This document shows positions 7,622 to 16,961 of a DNA stretch of 64,000 nucleotides, one piece after another; the stretch's first letter is position 1; the number at the start of each line of letters is the position of its first letter. Location of the stretch: assembly GCF_020091405.1 (NCBI RefSeq), contig NZ_CP081903.1:2294001-2358000 (forward strand), given 5' to 3'. The notes beneath the pieces are model-generated. The model ran no database searches and was not told the DNA's origin. It saw only the letters and a list, made by a program, of their open reading frames with translations. The position numbers were made by a program, and so were the translations under genes. Source of the DNA: Bacteroides cellulosilyticus (GTDB taxonomy: Bacteria; Bacteroidota; Bacteroidia; Bacteroidales; Bacteroidaceae).

Positions 7622-9319
7622 ATGGAATATTCTTTTTATGATTTTTTAAAGCTGCTTGGCTCGCTGGCATTATTCCTGTACGGAATGAAGATAATGAGTG
7701 AAGGACTTCAAAAGTTTGCCGGTGACAGGCTCCGGAAAATTCTAACGGCAATGACTACCAACCGGGTAACCGGTGTACTGACGGGTGTGCTGATCACGGC
7801 ACTGATTCAATCCTCCTCCGCAACTACCGTTATGGTAGTGAGTTTTGTAAACGCCGGACTGTTAACTTTATCCCAATCCATCGGCGTAATAATGGGAGCC
7901 AATATCGGTACTACCGTTACAGCATGGATTATTTCGGCGTTAGGCTTCAAAGTTGATATAGCTGCTTTCGCACTTCCTCTACTGGCCTTCGGTATTCCTC
8001 TTCTCTTCTCTCAAAAAAGTCATCGTAAGTCTATCGGTGAATTTATTTTCGGTTTCTCTTTCCTCTTTATGGGACTTTCCATGCTGCAATCCAATGCGCC
8101 GGATTTGAAAGCAAATCCGGAAATGTTGGCCTTTGTGCAAAGCTATACCGATATGGGATATATTTCTATTCTGTTGTTTGTGTTTATCGGTACTATTCTG
8201 ACTATGATTGTGCAGGCATCGGCTGCAACGATGGCAATTACGCTTATCATGTGTGCTAATGGCTGGATTAGCTTTGAATTGGGGGCTGCATTGGTATTGG
8301 GAGAGAATATCGGTACCACTATTACTGCCAATCTTGCCGCATTGACCGGTAATACGCAGGCGAGGAGGGCTGCATTGGCTCACTTGGTGTTCAATGTCTT
8401 CGGCGTTATCTGGGTACTCTGTCTTTTCACTCCGTTTACGAGTGCCGTATCCTGGTTTGTGGAAAACGTGATGGGAACGAAAGATCCTGCCGTAGCTGTT
8501 TCATTTAAGTTATCGGCTTTCCATACTTGCTTTAATATCTGCAATGTATTGCTGCTGATCTGGTTTGTAAAACTGATAGAGCGTACGGTTTGTGCCATCA
8601 TTCCGCAGAAAGAAGCAGACGAGGAATATCGTCTCCGCTTCATCTCCGGTGGTATGCTTTCTACAGCAGAGCTTTCCATTTTGCAGGCACGCAAGGAAAT
8701 TCATCTGTTTGCGGAACGTACTCATCGTATGTTCAATATGGTACAGGACTTGTTGCATACGGATAAGGACGATGATTATAATAAGCTGTTCAGCCGTATC
8801 GAGAAGTATGAGAATATCAGTGATAATATGGAGCTGGAGATAGCCAATTATCTGAACCAGGTGTCTGACGGGCGTTTGAGTTCGGAGAGTAAGCTCCAGA
8901 TTCGTGCCATGCTTCGTGAGGTTACGGAAATTGAAAGTATCGGTGATAGTTGTTATAATCTTGCGCGTACTATAAACCGTAAGCGTCAGACCAACCAGGA
9001 CTTCACGGAAAAACAATATGACCATATTCACTTTATGATGAAACTGACGGATGATGCGTTGGCACAGATGATTGTCGTTGTAGAGCGTTCCGAACACCAA
9101 AGCATCGACGTGAATAAGTCATTCAATATTGAGAATGAAATTAATAACTACCGCAATCAGCTGAAGAATCAGAATATTCTGGATGTGAATAACAAGGAAT
9201 ATGATTATCAGATGGGTGTTTACTATATGGACATTATTGCCGAGTGTGAGAAATTGGGTGATTATGTGGTGAATGTAGTAGAGGCAAGTAGTGATGTAAA
9301 AGAAAAGAAAGCGTCTTAG
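7622..9319 (+). CDS. Na/Pi cotransporter family protein with PhoU-like tail
   Basis: A 565-aa inner-membrane protein. The N-terminal about 330 residues carry two inverted-repeat transport units with the hallmark [17 protein letters not shown] and [13 protein letters not shown] motifs of the NptA/PNaS family. The C-terminal about 200 residues are helical and resemble PhoU (paired E-x-E-x-IGD segments). The family couples sodium to phosphate movement, and the PhoU-like tail suggests phosphate-responsive control. It converges with the rubredoxin gene: its TAG stop overlaps the rubredoxin TAA, and both lie in the loop of a shared hairpin. Confidence 0.9.
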   Translation: MEYSFYDFLKLLGSLALFLYGMKIMSEGLQKFAGDRLRKILTAMTTNRVTGVLTGVLITALIQSSSATTVMVVSFVNAGLLTLSQSIGVIMGANIGTTVTAWIISALGFKVDIAAFALPLLAFGIPLLFSQKSHRKSIGEFIFGFSFLFMGLSMLQSNAPDLKANPEMLAFVQSYTDMGYISILLFVFIGTILTMIVQASAATMAITLIMCANGWISFELGAALVLGENIGTTITANLAALTGNTQARRAALAHLVFNVFGVIWVLCLFTPFTSAVSWFVENVMGTKDPAVAVSFKLSAFHTCFNICNVLLLIWFVKLIERTVCAIIPQKEADEEYRLRFISGGMLSTAELSILQARKEIHLFAERTHRMFNMVQDLLHTDKDDDYNKLFSRIEKYENISDNMELEIANYLNQVSDGRLSSESKLQIRAMLREVTEIESIGDSCYNLARTINRKRQTNQDFTEKQYDHIHFMMKLTDDALAQMIVVVERSEHQSIDVNKSFNIENEINNYRNQLKNQNILDVNNKEYDYQMGVYYMDIIAECEKLGDYVVNVVEASSDVKEKKAS

Positions 9320-9329
9320 GACGCTTTCT
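9306..9329. terminator. shared bidirectional terminator with both stop codons in its loop
   Basis: A perfect 10-bp stem AGAAAGCGTC / GACGCTTTCT encloses the tetraloop TTAG (9316-9319). The loop contains TAG for the plus-strand transporter (9317-9319) and TAA (read as TTA, 9316-9318) for the minus-strand rubredoxin. Pyrimidine-rich tracts follow on each strand. Confidence 0.75.
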
Positions 9330-9477
9330 CAAATTCTTCTTTTCCAACTCCGCATAGTGGGCAAACCCAATCTTCAGGAAGGTCTTCAAACGATGTTCCC
9401 GGCTCAATGCCATTTTCCGGATCGCCCAATTCGGGGTCGTAAACGTAGTCACAAACGGTGCAAATGTACTTGTCCAT
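9316..9477 (-). CDS. rub: rubredoxin
   Basis: A 53-aa rubredoxin beginning [13 protein letters not shown] and containing the second iron motif CPLCGVGK, so all four Fe-ligating Cys are present in two CxxC knuckles. The ATG at 9475-9477 gives the normal family length; a longer upstream frame would add a non-homologous leader. Rubredoxins carry single electrons in the cytoplasm, in anaerobes often to peroxide- or superoxide-reducing enzymes. It is monocistronic and convergent with the Na/Pi transporter gene. Confidence 0.95.
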   Translation of the reverse strand: MDKYICTVCDYVYDPELGDPENGIEPGTSFEDLPEDWVCPLCGVGKEEFEKAS

Positions 9478-9553
9478 AAAACTATTTTTTAGGTTTTCTG
9501 TATAAATAACAATAAATCCCGCCTTTTTGTTTCCGGTTTTGATTTGAAAGGGA

Positions 9554-9561
9554 TATATTTG
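9554..9561 (+). promoter_or_regulatory. -7 box of the PAS histidine kinase gene
   Basis: TATATTTG matches TAnnTTTG and lies 28 bp upstream of the ATG at 9590. TTTG motifs upstream (9526-9529 and 9538-9541) are not at the ideal distance. Confidence 0.45.
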
Positions 9562-9589
9562 TTTCGTATTTATTGTAAATGAACTCTTT

Positions 9590-10885
9590 ATGACGATACT
9601 AATTCTGGTCGGTATGGCGGTACTTGTAGGAGTACTGTTGTTATATGTATTTGAACTTGGTAGAAGTAGACGCCTGCTGCTTAAAGCAGGAAATGCCAGG
9701 AAAGCATTACGCGGTTCCGAAGAACTGTTTCGTTCTATTATGCAAAATGTCCATGCTTTCATTCTTTTGATAGACAGGGATTTTATTGTTACCCGGACGA
9801 ATTACTATGATATCACCAAAGCTCGTAAGCCGGAAGGCAGACTGACTCGTGTGGGCGATTTATTGCGTTGTAACAATGCATTGTCTGCCGAAGGCGGTTG
9901 CGGAACACATGAACTTTGCGGCAGTTGCCCCATCCGAAGGAAGATAGAGGAGACATTTCGTAGTAAAAGCAATTTCACCGATTTAGAAGCTGTACTCGAT
10001 ATAAGGGATAGAAGAGGCGAAGTATCCGAATGTGATGCGTATGTTTCCGGCGAGTACATGGAAATAGACGATAAGGAGGGGATGGTAATTACTGTGCATG
10101 ATATAACCCGGCTGAAGAAAGCAGAAGCGGAATTGAACAGAGCCCGTGAAAAAGCGGAGAGTGCGGATCGCTCTAAATCAGCCTTTCTTGCCAATATGAG
10201 TCATGAGATACGTACACCGTTGAATGCCATTGTCGGTTTCTCCGAATTGCTGGCTTCTGCCGGTACGGAAGAGGAGAAGACACAGTTTTTGGAAATAGTA
10301 CATTCTAATAATGAGTTGTTGCAGCAGTTGATTGCTGATATTCTTGACCTTTCAAAAATAGAAGCAGGTACATTGGAGTTTACATTCTCGGAGGTGGATA
10401 TCAAGCAACTGATGTTTGATATAGAACAATTGTTCCGTATGAGACTGGAAGATAAATCTGCCGTTATTCAGATAATCAGGGAAACGCCTTCTGATGAATG
10501 TATTATGTATACAGACAGAAACCGTTTGCAACAGGTAGTTTCCAACTTTATGACCAATGCTGTGAAGTTTACAGATGAGGGTAGCATTACTTTTGGCTAT
10601 AACCGTTGTGCTGAAGGTCTTTATTTTTATGTGAAAGATACCGGAAGCGGTATTCCGGAAGATAAGGTCAATCATATTTTTGAACGCTTTGTCCGGGTAG
10701 AACAGAATAAAAAAGGTACTGGTCTGGGGCTGGCTATCTGCGAAATGATTATCCGTAAATTGGGTGGAAAAATTGGTGTGGAATCTGAATATGGAAAGGG
10801 ATCTACGTTCTGGTTTACACTTCCGGTCAATGGACGCCAGATAAAGGAACAAGGTACGGAGATTGATGGCAAGACTAACTTATAA
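9590..10885 (+). CDS. orphan PAS-domain sensor histidine kinase
   Basis: A 431-aa kinase: an N-terminal membrane helix (about residues 1-22), a PAS domain (about 45-180), HisKA with [15 protein letters not shown] (His205), and HATPase_c with [10 protein letters not shown] and GTGLGLAIC. The PAS domain carries a Cys cluster, LLRCNN...[15 protein letters not shown], with four Cys in about 25 residues. This could bind metal, an Fe-S cluster or haem, or sense redox. No response regulator or receiver domain is present nearby, so its partner is encoded elsewhere. It is divergent from the rubredoxin gene; a redox link is only suggestive. Confidence 0.88.
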   Translation: MTILILVGMAVLVGVLLLYVFELGRSRRLLLKAGNARKALRGSEELFRSIMQNVHAFILLIDRDFIVTRTNYYDITKARKPEGRLTRVGDLLRCNNALSAEGGCGTHELCGSCPIRRKIEETFRSKSNFTDLEAVLDIRDRRGEVSECDAYVSGEYMEIDDKEGMVITVHDITRLKKAEAELNRAREKAESADRSKSAFLANMSHEIRTPLNAIVGFSELLASAGTEEEKTQFLEIVHSNNELLQQLIADILDLSKIEAGTLEFTFSEVDIKQLMFDIEQLFRMRLEDKSAVIQIIRETPSDECIMYTDRNRLQQVVSNFMTNAVKFTDEGSITFGYNRCAEGLYFYVKDTGSGIPEDKVNHIFERFVRVEQNKKGTGLGLAICEMIIRKLGGKIGVESEYGKGSTFWFTLPVNGRQIKEQGTEIDGKTNL

Positions 10886-10923
10886 AAAGATTTAATAACA
10901 TTCGCTATCCCAAATTAATATTG

Positions 10924-10931
10924 TACTTTTG
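10924..10931 (+). promoter_or_regulatory. -7 box of the Ca-ATPase operon
   Basis: TACTTTTG, a TAnnTTTG match, lies 28 bp upstream of the ATPase start. Confidence 0.45.
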
Positions 10932-10959
10932 TGGCTCTTAATTAAAGCTAACAATTTGC

Positions 10960-13644
10960 ATGACTGCAATGAAGGATGATTTTTATCATGGCGGACTTAC
11001 TGACGACGAAGTAAGAAAAAACCGCGAAAAGTACGGAGTCAATCTGTTAACGCCTCCCAAGCGTCCCTCCCTATGGAAGTTATATCTTGAAAAGTTTGAA
11101 GATCCTGTTGTCAGGGTGCTTCTGGTTGCTGCACTATTTTCTCTGATCATCTCGATCGTAGAGAATGAATATGCGGAGACAATCGGTATTATTGCCGCTA
11201 TATTGCTGGCTACGGGAATCGGTTTCTTTTTTGAATATGACGCCAATAAGAAATTCGATCTGCTGAATGCGGTAAATGAGGAAACTTTGGTGAAAGTGAT
11301 CCGTAATGGTCGTGTGCAGGAGATTCCTCGGAAAGATGTGGTGGTAGGAGATATTATTGTCCTGGAAACAGGAGAAGAAATACCTGCTGACGGTGAACTG
11401 CTGGAAGCCATATCTTTGCAGGTTAATGAATCAAATCTGACCGGTGAACCCGTTATAAATAAAACGACTGTAGAAGCGGATTTTGATGAAGAAGCTACGT
11501 ATGCTTCCAATCGTGTGCTGCGTGGTACTACCGTTGTGGACGGTCATGGGACAATGCGAGTGCTCAGTGTGGGCGATGATACGGAAATCGGAAAAGTGGC
11601 CCGACAAAGTACGGAACAGAGTACGGAACCTACTCCCCTGAACATACAGCTTACCAAACTTGCCAATCTGATTGGTAAGATCGGCTTCTCGGTGGCCGGA
11701 CTGGCATTTGCCATTTTCTTTATTAAAGATGTAATACTGGTATATCCTTTTTCAACCTTCCACACTTTTGCAGACTGGCTTCCGGCATTGAAAGCTACCC
11801 TGCAATATTTTATGATGGCAGTGACCCTGATTGTGGTTGCAGTGCCCGAAGGGTTGCCGATGAGTGTGACGCTCAGTCTGGCATTGAATATGCGCCGTAT
11901 GCTTTCTACCAATAATCTGGTTCGCAAAATGCATGCTTGCGAGACGATGGGGGCAATTACAGTGATTTGTACGGATAAGACGGGTACATTGACTCAGAAT
12001 CTGATGCAAGTTTATGAGCCGAGCTTCTATGGTTTGAAAAATGGTGGGGAAGTCGGTGAAGATGATATCAGCAAACTGGTGGTAGAAGGTATCAGTACCA
12101 ATTCTACAGCTTTTCTGGAAGAGATAGCCGAAGGTGAAAAACCGAAAGGAGTCGGAAACCCGACAGAGGTAGCCTTGCTTTTATGGTTGAACAGCAGGAA
12201 TCGGGATTATCTGGAATTACGTGAGAATGCTCCGGTTGTGGATCAGTTGACTTTCTCTACCGAGCGTAAATTCATGGCGACTTTGGTGAAGTCTCCTTTG
12301 ATGGGTAAGAAGGTATTGTACGTGAAGGGTGCTCCTGAAATCGTTTTAGGCAAATGTAAGGATGTTATTCTGGACAGCAAACGGGTAGATGCGGCAGAGT
12401 ATCGCTCTACGGTAGAAAAACAGTTGCTGGGTTATCAGAATATGGCGATGCGTACTCTTGGTTTTGCTTTCAAGATTGTGGAAGATACGGATACAAGGGA
12501 TTGTGTGGAATTGGTTGCCGATCATGATTTGTCATTCCTGGGTGTGGTCGCTATCAGTGACCCTATCCGTCAGGATGTGCCTGCGGCAGTTGCGAAATGC
12601 CAGTCGGCCGGTATCGATATCAAGATTGTTACGGGAGATACACCGGGTACGGCTACGGAAATAGCACGCCAGATTGGTTTGTGGAAACCGGAAGATACGG
12701 AACGTAACCGGATAACAGGGGCTGCTTTTGCGGAACTGACAGATGAAGAAGCACTGGACCGTGTGATGGATCTGAAAATTATGTCGCGTGCGCGTCCTAC
12801 AGACAAGCAACGCCTGGTGCAACTGTTGCAACAAAAAGGTGCAGTGGTAGCCGTAACGGGAGACGGTACGAATGATGCCCCTGCACTGAATCATGCACAG
12901 GTAGGTCTTTCTATGGGTACGGGAACGTCTGTGGCCAAGGAAGCCAGTGACATAACCCTGCTTGACGATTCCTTCAATAGTATCGGTACTGCCGTGATGT
13001 GGGGACGCTCGCTATACAAGAATATCCAGCGCTTCATTGTTTTCCAGTTGACTATCAATTTTGTGGCTTTGCTTATCGTTTTGCTTGGTTCGTTGATAGG
13101 TACGGAATTACCGCTTACTGTAACTCAAATGTTGTGGGTAAATCTTATTATGGATACTTTTGCTGCTTTGGCTCTGGCTTCTATTCCGCCCAGCGAGAGT
13201 GTTATGCAAGAGAAACCGCGCAGTGGCAGTGACTTTATTATTTCGAAAGCCATGCGTTCCTATATTTTAGGTGTAGGTGGGGCCTTCCTGATTATACTGA
13301 TGGGAATGTTGTACTGGTTTAATCATGCCGAGGGCGGTATGACACCGGAACGTCTGACCATATTCTTCACATTCTTCGTGATGCTGCAATTCTGGAACCT
13401 TTTCAATGCGCGTGTGTTTGGTACTACAGACTCCGCTTTCAAAGGGATTTCCAAATCGTATGGTATGGAACTGATAGTACTTGCTATCTTGGTAGGACAG
13501 TTTCTTATAGTACAGTTCGGGGGTGCCGTATTCCGTACTGTGCCGCTTGATTTAGTCACTTGGGTGATCATTATTGCTTCCACTTCACTGGTATTATGGG
13601 TAGGTGAGGCGATACGTTTCATTCGACGTTTAACTCAGAAATAA
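10960..13644 (+). CDS. P-type calcium-translocating ATPase (PMCA/P2B type)
   Basis: An 894-aa inner-membrane pump. It has an N-terminal cation-ATPase domain (GLTDDEVRKNREKYGVN), actuator motif TGEP, the PEGLP segment in TM4, the phosphorylation motif DKTGTLTQ (Asp339), the nucleotide-domain KGAPE, the hinge GDGTNDAPAL and the usual C-terminal six-helix bundle. Overall it matches bacterial PMCA-type Ca2+ exporters. It is the first gene of an apparent operon with the HAD hydrolase (1-bp gap) and ribF. Confidence 0.92.
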   Translation: MTAMKDDFYHGGLTDDEVRKNREKYGVNLLTPPKRPSLWKLYLEKFEDPVVRVLLVAALFSLIISIVENEYAETIGIIAAILLATGIGFFFEYDANKKFDLLNAVNEETLVKVIRNGRVQEIPRKDVVVGDIIVLETGEEIPADGELLEAISLQVNESNLTGEPVINKTTVEADFDEEATYASNRVLRGTTVVDGHGTMRVLSVGDDTEIGKVARQSTEQSTEPTPLNIQLTKLANLIGKIGFSVAGLAFAIFFIKDVILVYPFSTFHTFADWLPALKATLQYFMMAVTLIVVAVPEGLPMSVTLSLALNMRRMLSTNNLVRKMHACETMGAITVICTDKTGTLTQNLMQVYEPSFYGLKNGGEVGEDDISKLVVEGISTNSTAFLEEIAEGEKPKGVGNPTEVALLLWLNSRNRDYLELRENAPVVDQLTFSTERKFMATLVKSPLMGKKVLYVKGAPEIVLGKCKDVILDSKRVDAAEYRSTVEKQLLGYQNMAMRTLGFAFKIVEDTDTRDCVELVADHDLSFLGVVAISDPIRQDVPAAVAKCQSAGIDIKIVTGDTPGTATEIARQIGLWKPEDTERNRITGAAFAELTDEEALDRVMDLKIMSRARPTDKQRLVQLLQQKGAVVAVTGDGTNDAPALNHAQVGLSMGTGTSVAKEASDITLLDDSFNSIGTAVMWGRSLYKNIQRFIVFQLTINFVALLIVLLGSLIGTELPLTVTQMLWVNLIMDTFAALALASIPPSESVMQEKPRSGSDFIISKAMRSYILGVGGAFLIILMGMLYWFNHAEGGMTPERLTIFFTFFVMLQFWNLFNARVFGTTDSAFKGISKSYGMELIVLAILVGQFLIVQFGGAVFRTVPLDLVTWVIIIASTSLVLWVGEAIRFIRRLTQK

Positions 13645-13645
13645 A

Positions 13646-14263
13646 ATGAAAGAAAAAGGAATTAAAAACCTTATTATCGATTTTGGTGGCGTATTGATTG
13701 ACTTGGATCGCCAGCATTGTATTGAGAATTTTGCAAAGTTAGGCATGCCCAATGTAGAGGCTATGCTTGATGTCTGTCATCAGCAAGGTTTCTTCTTGCA
13801 GCATGAAAAAGGACTGATTACCAGTGCGGAGTTTCGGAATGCGATCCGTGAGCAAATAGGGAAGGTAGTGACCGATGCCCGTATAGATGCTGCCTGGAAT
13901 AGTTTTCTGGGAAGTATTCCTACCTATAAGTTGGATTTGTTGTTGAAACTGCGTGAGAAATATGTGGTCTATCTATTGAGCAACACCAATGAAATTCACT
14001 GGAAATGGTCCTGCAAGCATGCTTTTCATTACAAGGCTTTCCGGGTAGAAGATTATTTTGAGAGAATTTTCCTCTCTTATGAAATGAAGATGGTGAAACC
14101 GGACGTTGCCATTTTTGAGAGGCTGTTGGAGGAAACAGGTATAGATCCGAAAGAAACTTTCTTTATAGATGATTCTACTGAGAATTGTCGTGTGGCGGAA
14201 ACATTGGGTATTTCTACCTACACGCCGAAAGCATGCGAAGACTGGAGTCATCTGTTTAAGTAA
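13646..14263 (+). CDS. HAD-superfamily hydrolase
   Basis: A 205-aa cytoplasmic HAD phosphatase of the YihX/epoxide-hydrolase-like subfamily. Motif I is DFGGVLID, motif II is LLSNTNEIH, motif III includes K99-like MVKPD, and motif IV is FFIDDSTEN. These phosphatases commonly act on sugar phosphates or nucleotides; with ribF directly downstream, a flavin-precursor phosphatase is conceivable but unproven. The start is 1 bp after the ATPase stop, so translational coupling is likely. Confidence 0.85.
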   Translation: MKEKGIKNLIIDFGGVLIDLDRQHCIENFAKLGMPNVEAMLDVCHQQGFFLQHEKGLITSAEFRNAIREQIGKVVTDARIDAAWNSFLGSIPTYKLDLLLKLREKYVVYLLSNTNEIHWKWSCKHAFHYKAFRVEDYFERIFLSYEMKMVKPDVAIFERLLEETGIDPKETFFIDDSTENCRVAETLGISTYTPKACEDWSHLFK

Positions 14264-14282
14264 CCATTAAAAAATTAAAGTA

Positions 14283-15200
14283 GTGCAGTTGCTTCGTAAC
14301 ATACCGGAAGTGCTTCCTCAGCCTTGTGTTGCTACCATAGGCTTTTTCGACGGAGTACATCGAGGACATCGGTACCTTATTGAACAGGTGCGCGAAGTAG
14401 CTGCTGCACATGGATTCGCTTCGGGGGTGGTGACTTTTCCTGTGCATCCGCGTAAGGTTGTACAGCCGGAGTATCACCCTGAATTACTGACCACTTATGA
14501 AGAAAAGGTTTCCTTGCTCGCCGAAACAGGTTTGGACTATTGCATGATGCTTGACTTTACTCCTGAAGTTGCCATTCTTTCAGCAAAGGAGTTTATGCTG
14601 TTTCTTTACAATCATTATAATATACGTGCCCTTGTTATAGGATACGATCATCGTTTTGGTCATAACCGTAGTGAAGGTTTTGATGACTATGTACGCTATG
14701 GGCAGGAGTTGGGGATAGAAGTTATTCTTGCACATGCATATATAGATAAGGATGTTGCAGTAAGCTCTTCCGTTATCCGGCAATTGCTGTCGGAAGGTAA
14801 CGTCTCGGAAGCTGCTGCTTGCCTGGGATATGATTATTTCTTGAATGGCATGGTAGTAAGTGGTTATCGTGTCGGTCGTAAAATAGGTTTTCCTACTGCA
14901 AATCTTCGGGTGGATGATCTGGATAAGTTGGTTCCTTCTGATGGGGTATATGCAGTGCGCGTTACCGTAGCAGGTCAGAGTTATGGCGGTATGCTTAGTA
15001 TTGGCTATCGTCCTACAATGGCTAACGGTACTGATCGTAGTATTGAAGTGAATATATTTAATTTCCATTCAGATATTTACGAGCAATATATCTGCCTTTC
15101 TTTTGTCCGCTATCTCCGTCCTGAGTTGAAGTTTGACTCCATAGATGAACTGATTGCCCAGCTTCATAAAGATAAAGAAATAGCTTCCCGTTATCTTTAA
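14283..15200 (+). CDS. ribF: bifunctional riboflavin kinase / FAD synthetase
   Basis: A 305-aa enzyme making FMN and then FAD from riboflavin. The N-terminal nucleotidyltransferase has GFFDGVHRGH and the SSSVIR motif; the C-terminal riboflavin kinase has GRKIGFPTANL and the GVYAVRV segment. The only plausible start in range is GTG at 14283, giving MQLLRNIPEVLP in line with the family; an in-frame stop at 14268-14270 excludes a longer product. It is the last gene of the three-gene run from 10960; no strong terminator is visible after it. Confidence 0.93.
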   Translation: MQLLRNIPEVLPQPCVATIGFFDGVHRGHRYLIEQVREVAAAHGFASGVVTFPVHPRKVVQPEYHPELLTTYEEKVSLLAETGLDYCMMLDFTPEVAILSAKEFMLFLYNHYNIRALVIGYDHRFGHNRSEGFDDYVRYGQELGIEVILAHAYIDKDVAVSSSVIRQLLSEGNVSEAAACLGYDYFLNGMVVSGYRVGRKIGFPTANLRVDDLDKLVPSDGVYAVRVTVAGQSYGGMLSIGYRPTMANGTDRSIEVNIFNFHSDIYEQYICLSFVRYLRPELKFDSIDELIAQLHKDKEIASRYL

Positions 15201-15233
15201 TATCTCCTTTTCTGTTTATATTTCTTGTATGAT

Positions 15234-15269
15234 TATCGAAAAACGTACTTTTTTTATTGTTTTTCGATA
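15234..15269. promoter_or_regulatory. paired operator half-sites upstream of the DUF2975 operon
   Basis: TATCGAAAAAC (15234-15244) and its exact inverse GTTTTTCGATA (15259-15269) face each other across 14 bp. The same sequence reappears as the perfect palindrome at 15320-15334, so these look like additional binding sites for one regulator. Confidence 0.55.
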
Positions 15270-15313
15270 AATATTTTCTGTTTTACTTGTTAGTCTCAAA
15301 AAATACCTTTTTA

Positions 15314-15345
15314 TTTGCATATCGAAAAACGATAAATTATTATTG
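15314..15345 (+). promoter_or_regulatory. promoter with palindromic operator TATCG-AAAAA-CGATA in its spacer
   Basis: The -33 box TTTG (15314-15317) and the near-consensus -7 box TATTATTG (15338-15345) are separated by 20 bp. The perfect dyad TATCGAAAAACGATA (15320-15334) sits inside that spacer. A repressor bound there would block RNA polymerase. The Xre-type gene at the end of the operon is the obvious candidate regulator. Confidence 0.6.
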
Positions 15346-15374
15346 AATAACAAAACATATAAAGGTTGACGATT

Positions 15375-15464
15375 ATGAAAAAGGCATTTATGAGTATCTC
15401 TTTATTAGTGATTTCCCTCTCCATGTTGATGGCTGTTCTTTGCGGTATAGGAGCTACCGTTTGA
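15375..15464 (+). CDS. 29-aa small hydrophobic peptide
   Basis: ATG at 15375 opens a 29-codon frame (MKKAFMSISLLVISLSMLMA, then VLCGIGATV) with a KK start and an uninterrupted hydrophobic stretch, so it would be a small membrane peptide or bare signal sequence. It lies 30 bp after the operator-controlled promoter and before the CPBP gene. The TTTG -33 box of a second promoter overlaps its last codons. No homologue is recognised; it could be a leader peptide or a real small protein of the operon. Confidence 0.45.
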   Translation: MKKAFMSISLLVISLSMLMAVLCGIGATV

Positions 15465-15491
15465 TGATTTAATAGAGAAAATATATCTTTG
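15460..15491 (+). promoter_or_regulatory. promoter of the CPBP/DUF2975 operon
   Basis: TTTG (15460-15463), a 20-bp spacer, and TATCTTTG (15484-15491) form an excellent Bacteroides promoter 22 bp before the CPBP start. No operator copy is seen within this second promoter. Confidence 0.7.
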
Positions 15492-15513
15492 TAAACTCTA
15501 AAGGACGACAACG

Positions 15514-16293
15514 ATGAAAACTGCAATAAAACTGGCTCTTATTTACTTGGCGATGCAAATTCTCGGGGCATTGGCAGTGGGGCCATTCACTATGATCTAT
15601 GCGTATGTAAAATACGGTACTGTAGACAGAGCAAGCGAATTTGCCTTGGCTCCCACTCTGCTGGCAGGATTTGTTTTTATGCTGATTTATTTGTGGCAAA
15701 AAGGCTACTTGACAGGAGATAAGAGGTTATACTCTCCAGTGTCTGTATCTTATTTATCCTGGAGTGCTATGATGGGAATTTCCATGATTTATCTGATTGA
15801 CTTTCTAATGTCCCATCTCACATTTTTGCCTGACTGGCTGAGCGATACTTTTAATTTATTGCAATCCGGTTGGTTAGGAATTATTTGTGTAGCTATATTG
15901 GGACCCATTTTGGAGGAGCTACTGTTTCGTGGAGCAATCACTAAAGTTCTTTTGAAGAAGTATAATCCGGTAGTAGCTATCTTGATATCCGGTCTGATAT
16001 TCGGTATCTTTCATATGAATCCGGCACAAGTGGTAGGAGCTACGCTGATCGGTTTTATTCTTGCATGGATCTACTATAAGACATATAGTCTGATACCTTG
16101 TATTCTGATTCACATCATGAACAACAGCCTTTCTGTTTATCTTGCTCTTAAATTCCCGGATGTGGAATATAGCAGTGAATTAATTGGAGAAAAAGCTTAT
16201 CTGACAGGTCTCGTAATTGCTTTCCTCTTGTTTATATTGTCCTGGAGAATGATGAATACCTATAAATTATCTAATACAACTACTGAAATATGA
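15514..16293 (+). CDS. CPBP-family intramembrane metalloprotease-like protein
   Basis: A 259-aa protein with about eight membrane helices and the CPBP (Abi) signatures: EELLFRG (motif 1), FGIFHMNPAQ (motif 2, conserved His) and a third-motif Asn/His region (HIMNNSLSVY). The family comprises intramembrane Glu-type endopeptidases and bacteriocin self-immunity proteins. Its stop overlaps the ATG of the next gene (ATGA, 16290-16293), so it is co-translated with the DUF2975 run. The substrate is unknown. Confidence 0.85.
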   Translation: MKTAIKLALIYLAMQILGALAVGPFTMIYAYVKYGTVDRASEFALAPTLLAGFVFMLIYLWQKGYLTGDKRLYSPVSVSYLSWSAMMGISMIYLIDFLMSHLTFLPDWLSDTFNLLQSGWLGIICVAILGPILEELLFRGAITKVLLKKYNPVVAILISGLIFGIFHMNPAQVVGATLIGFILAWIYYKTYSLIPCILIHIMNNSLSVYLALKFPDVEYSSELIGEKAYLTGLVIAFLLFILSWRMMNTYKLSNTTTEI

Positions 16294-16946
16294 AAAGGAG
16301 ATTGAATATTCTTTGCGTGATCGTATTGCTCGTGCTGGGTTATTCGGTTTTAGAGACTACTTATTATGTCGGTTTGGGGATTAAGACCGGGATTGAGAAA
16401 GGGTTTGATTCTAAGATTGATGCAAAGGCTAAAGAAGAGATTAGCAATGTGCAGGTCGTGCAACTGGTACCAAAAGATTTGGGCGGAGATATCTTGATTG
16501 ATTCTGTTTATAATGAAAAAACCGGTGAATATGTACCTGCTGCTTACGGGCAAATGATTGTCAGTGTGAATACACAACCCAGTATCTTGTCCAGAATTAT
16601 TTCTCTCTTGATTCTTATTGCAAACTATGTTGCCATTGTCTGGGCTGTAGTACTTTTTATCCGTCTTATTGTGTCGATCAATAAATCCGATATATTCAAT
16701 TGGAAGAATGTCCGTCGGCTCAGGCGTTTAGGAGTGCTGCTTATTATTGGTTTTGTATGTACCTTCCTTCTTGCATTTCTGAGTTTTCATAACATGGAAA
16801 AAGTCTTTTCAGTGACAGGTTATTCATTGAGTATGGCGGATATGGTGCATATTACTTCTCTGGTATTGGGGATTTCAGCCCTGATTGTGGCAGAAGTTTT
16901 CGCTATCGGACTGAAAATGAAAGAAGAACAGGAATTGACAATTTAA
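16290..16946 (+). CDS. DUF2975 membrane protein A
   Basis: A 218-aa protein: an N-terminal membrane helix, an exported loop of about 60 residues, then three helices ending in LKMKEEQELTI, the C-terminal signature shared with the next two genes. This is the DUF2975 layout. The family is usually encoded beside a small Xre regulator, as here. Its function is unknown. It overlaps the CPBP gene by 4 bp. Confidence 0.8.
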   Translation: MKRRLNILCVIVLLVLGYSVLETTYYVGLGIKTGIEKGFDSKIDAKAKEEISNVQVVQLVPKDLGGDILIDSVYNEKTGEYVPAAYGQMIVSVNTQPSILSRIISLLILIANYVAIVWAVVLFIRLIVSINKSDIFNWKNVRRLRRLGVLLIIGFVCTFLLAFLSFHNMEKVFSVTGYSLSMADMVHITSLVLGISALIVAEVFAIGLKMKEEQELTI

Positions 16947-16961
16947 AGAGATGATACGATT

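Noticed and set aside
9478..9762. N-terminal extension of rubredoxin to 148 aa
   Set aside because: The extra 95 residues are not rubredoxin-like and would run across the divergent kinase promoter and the kinase's own start.
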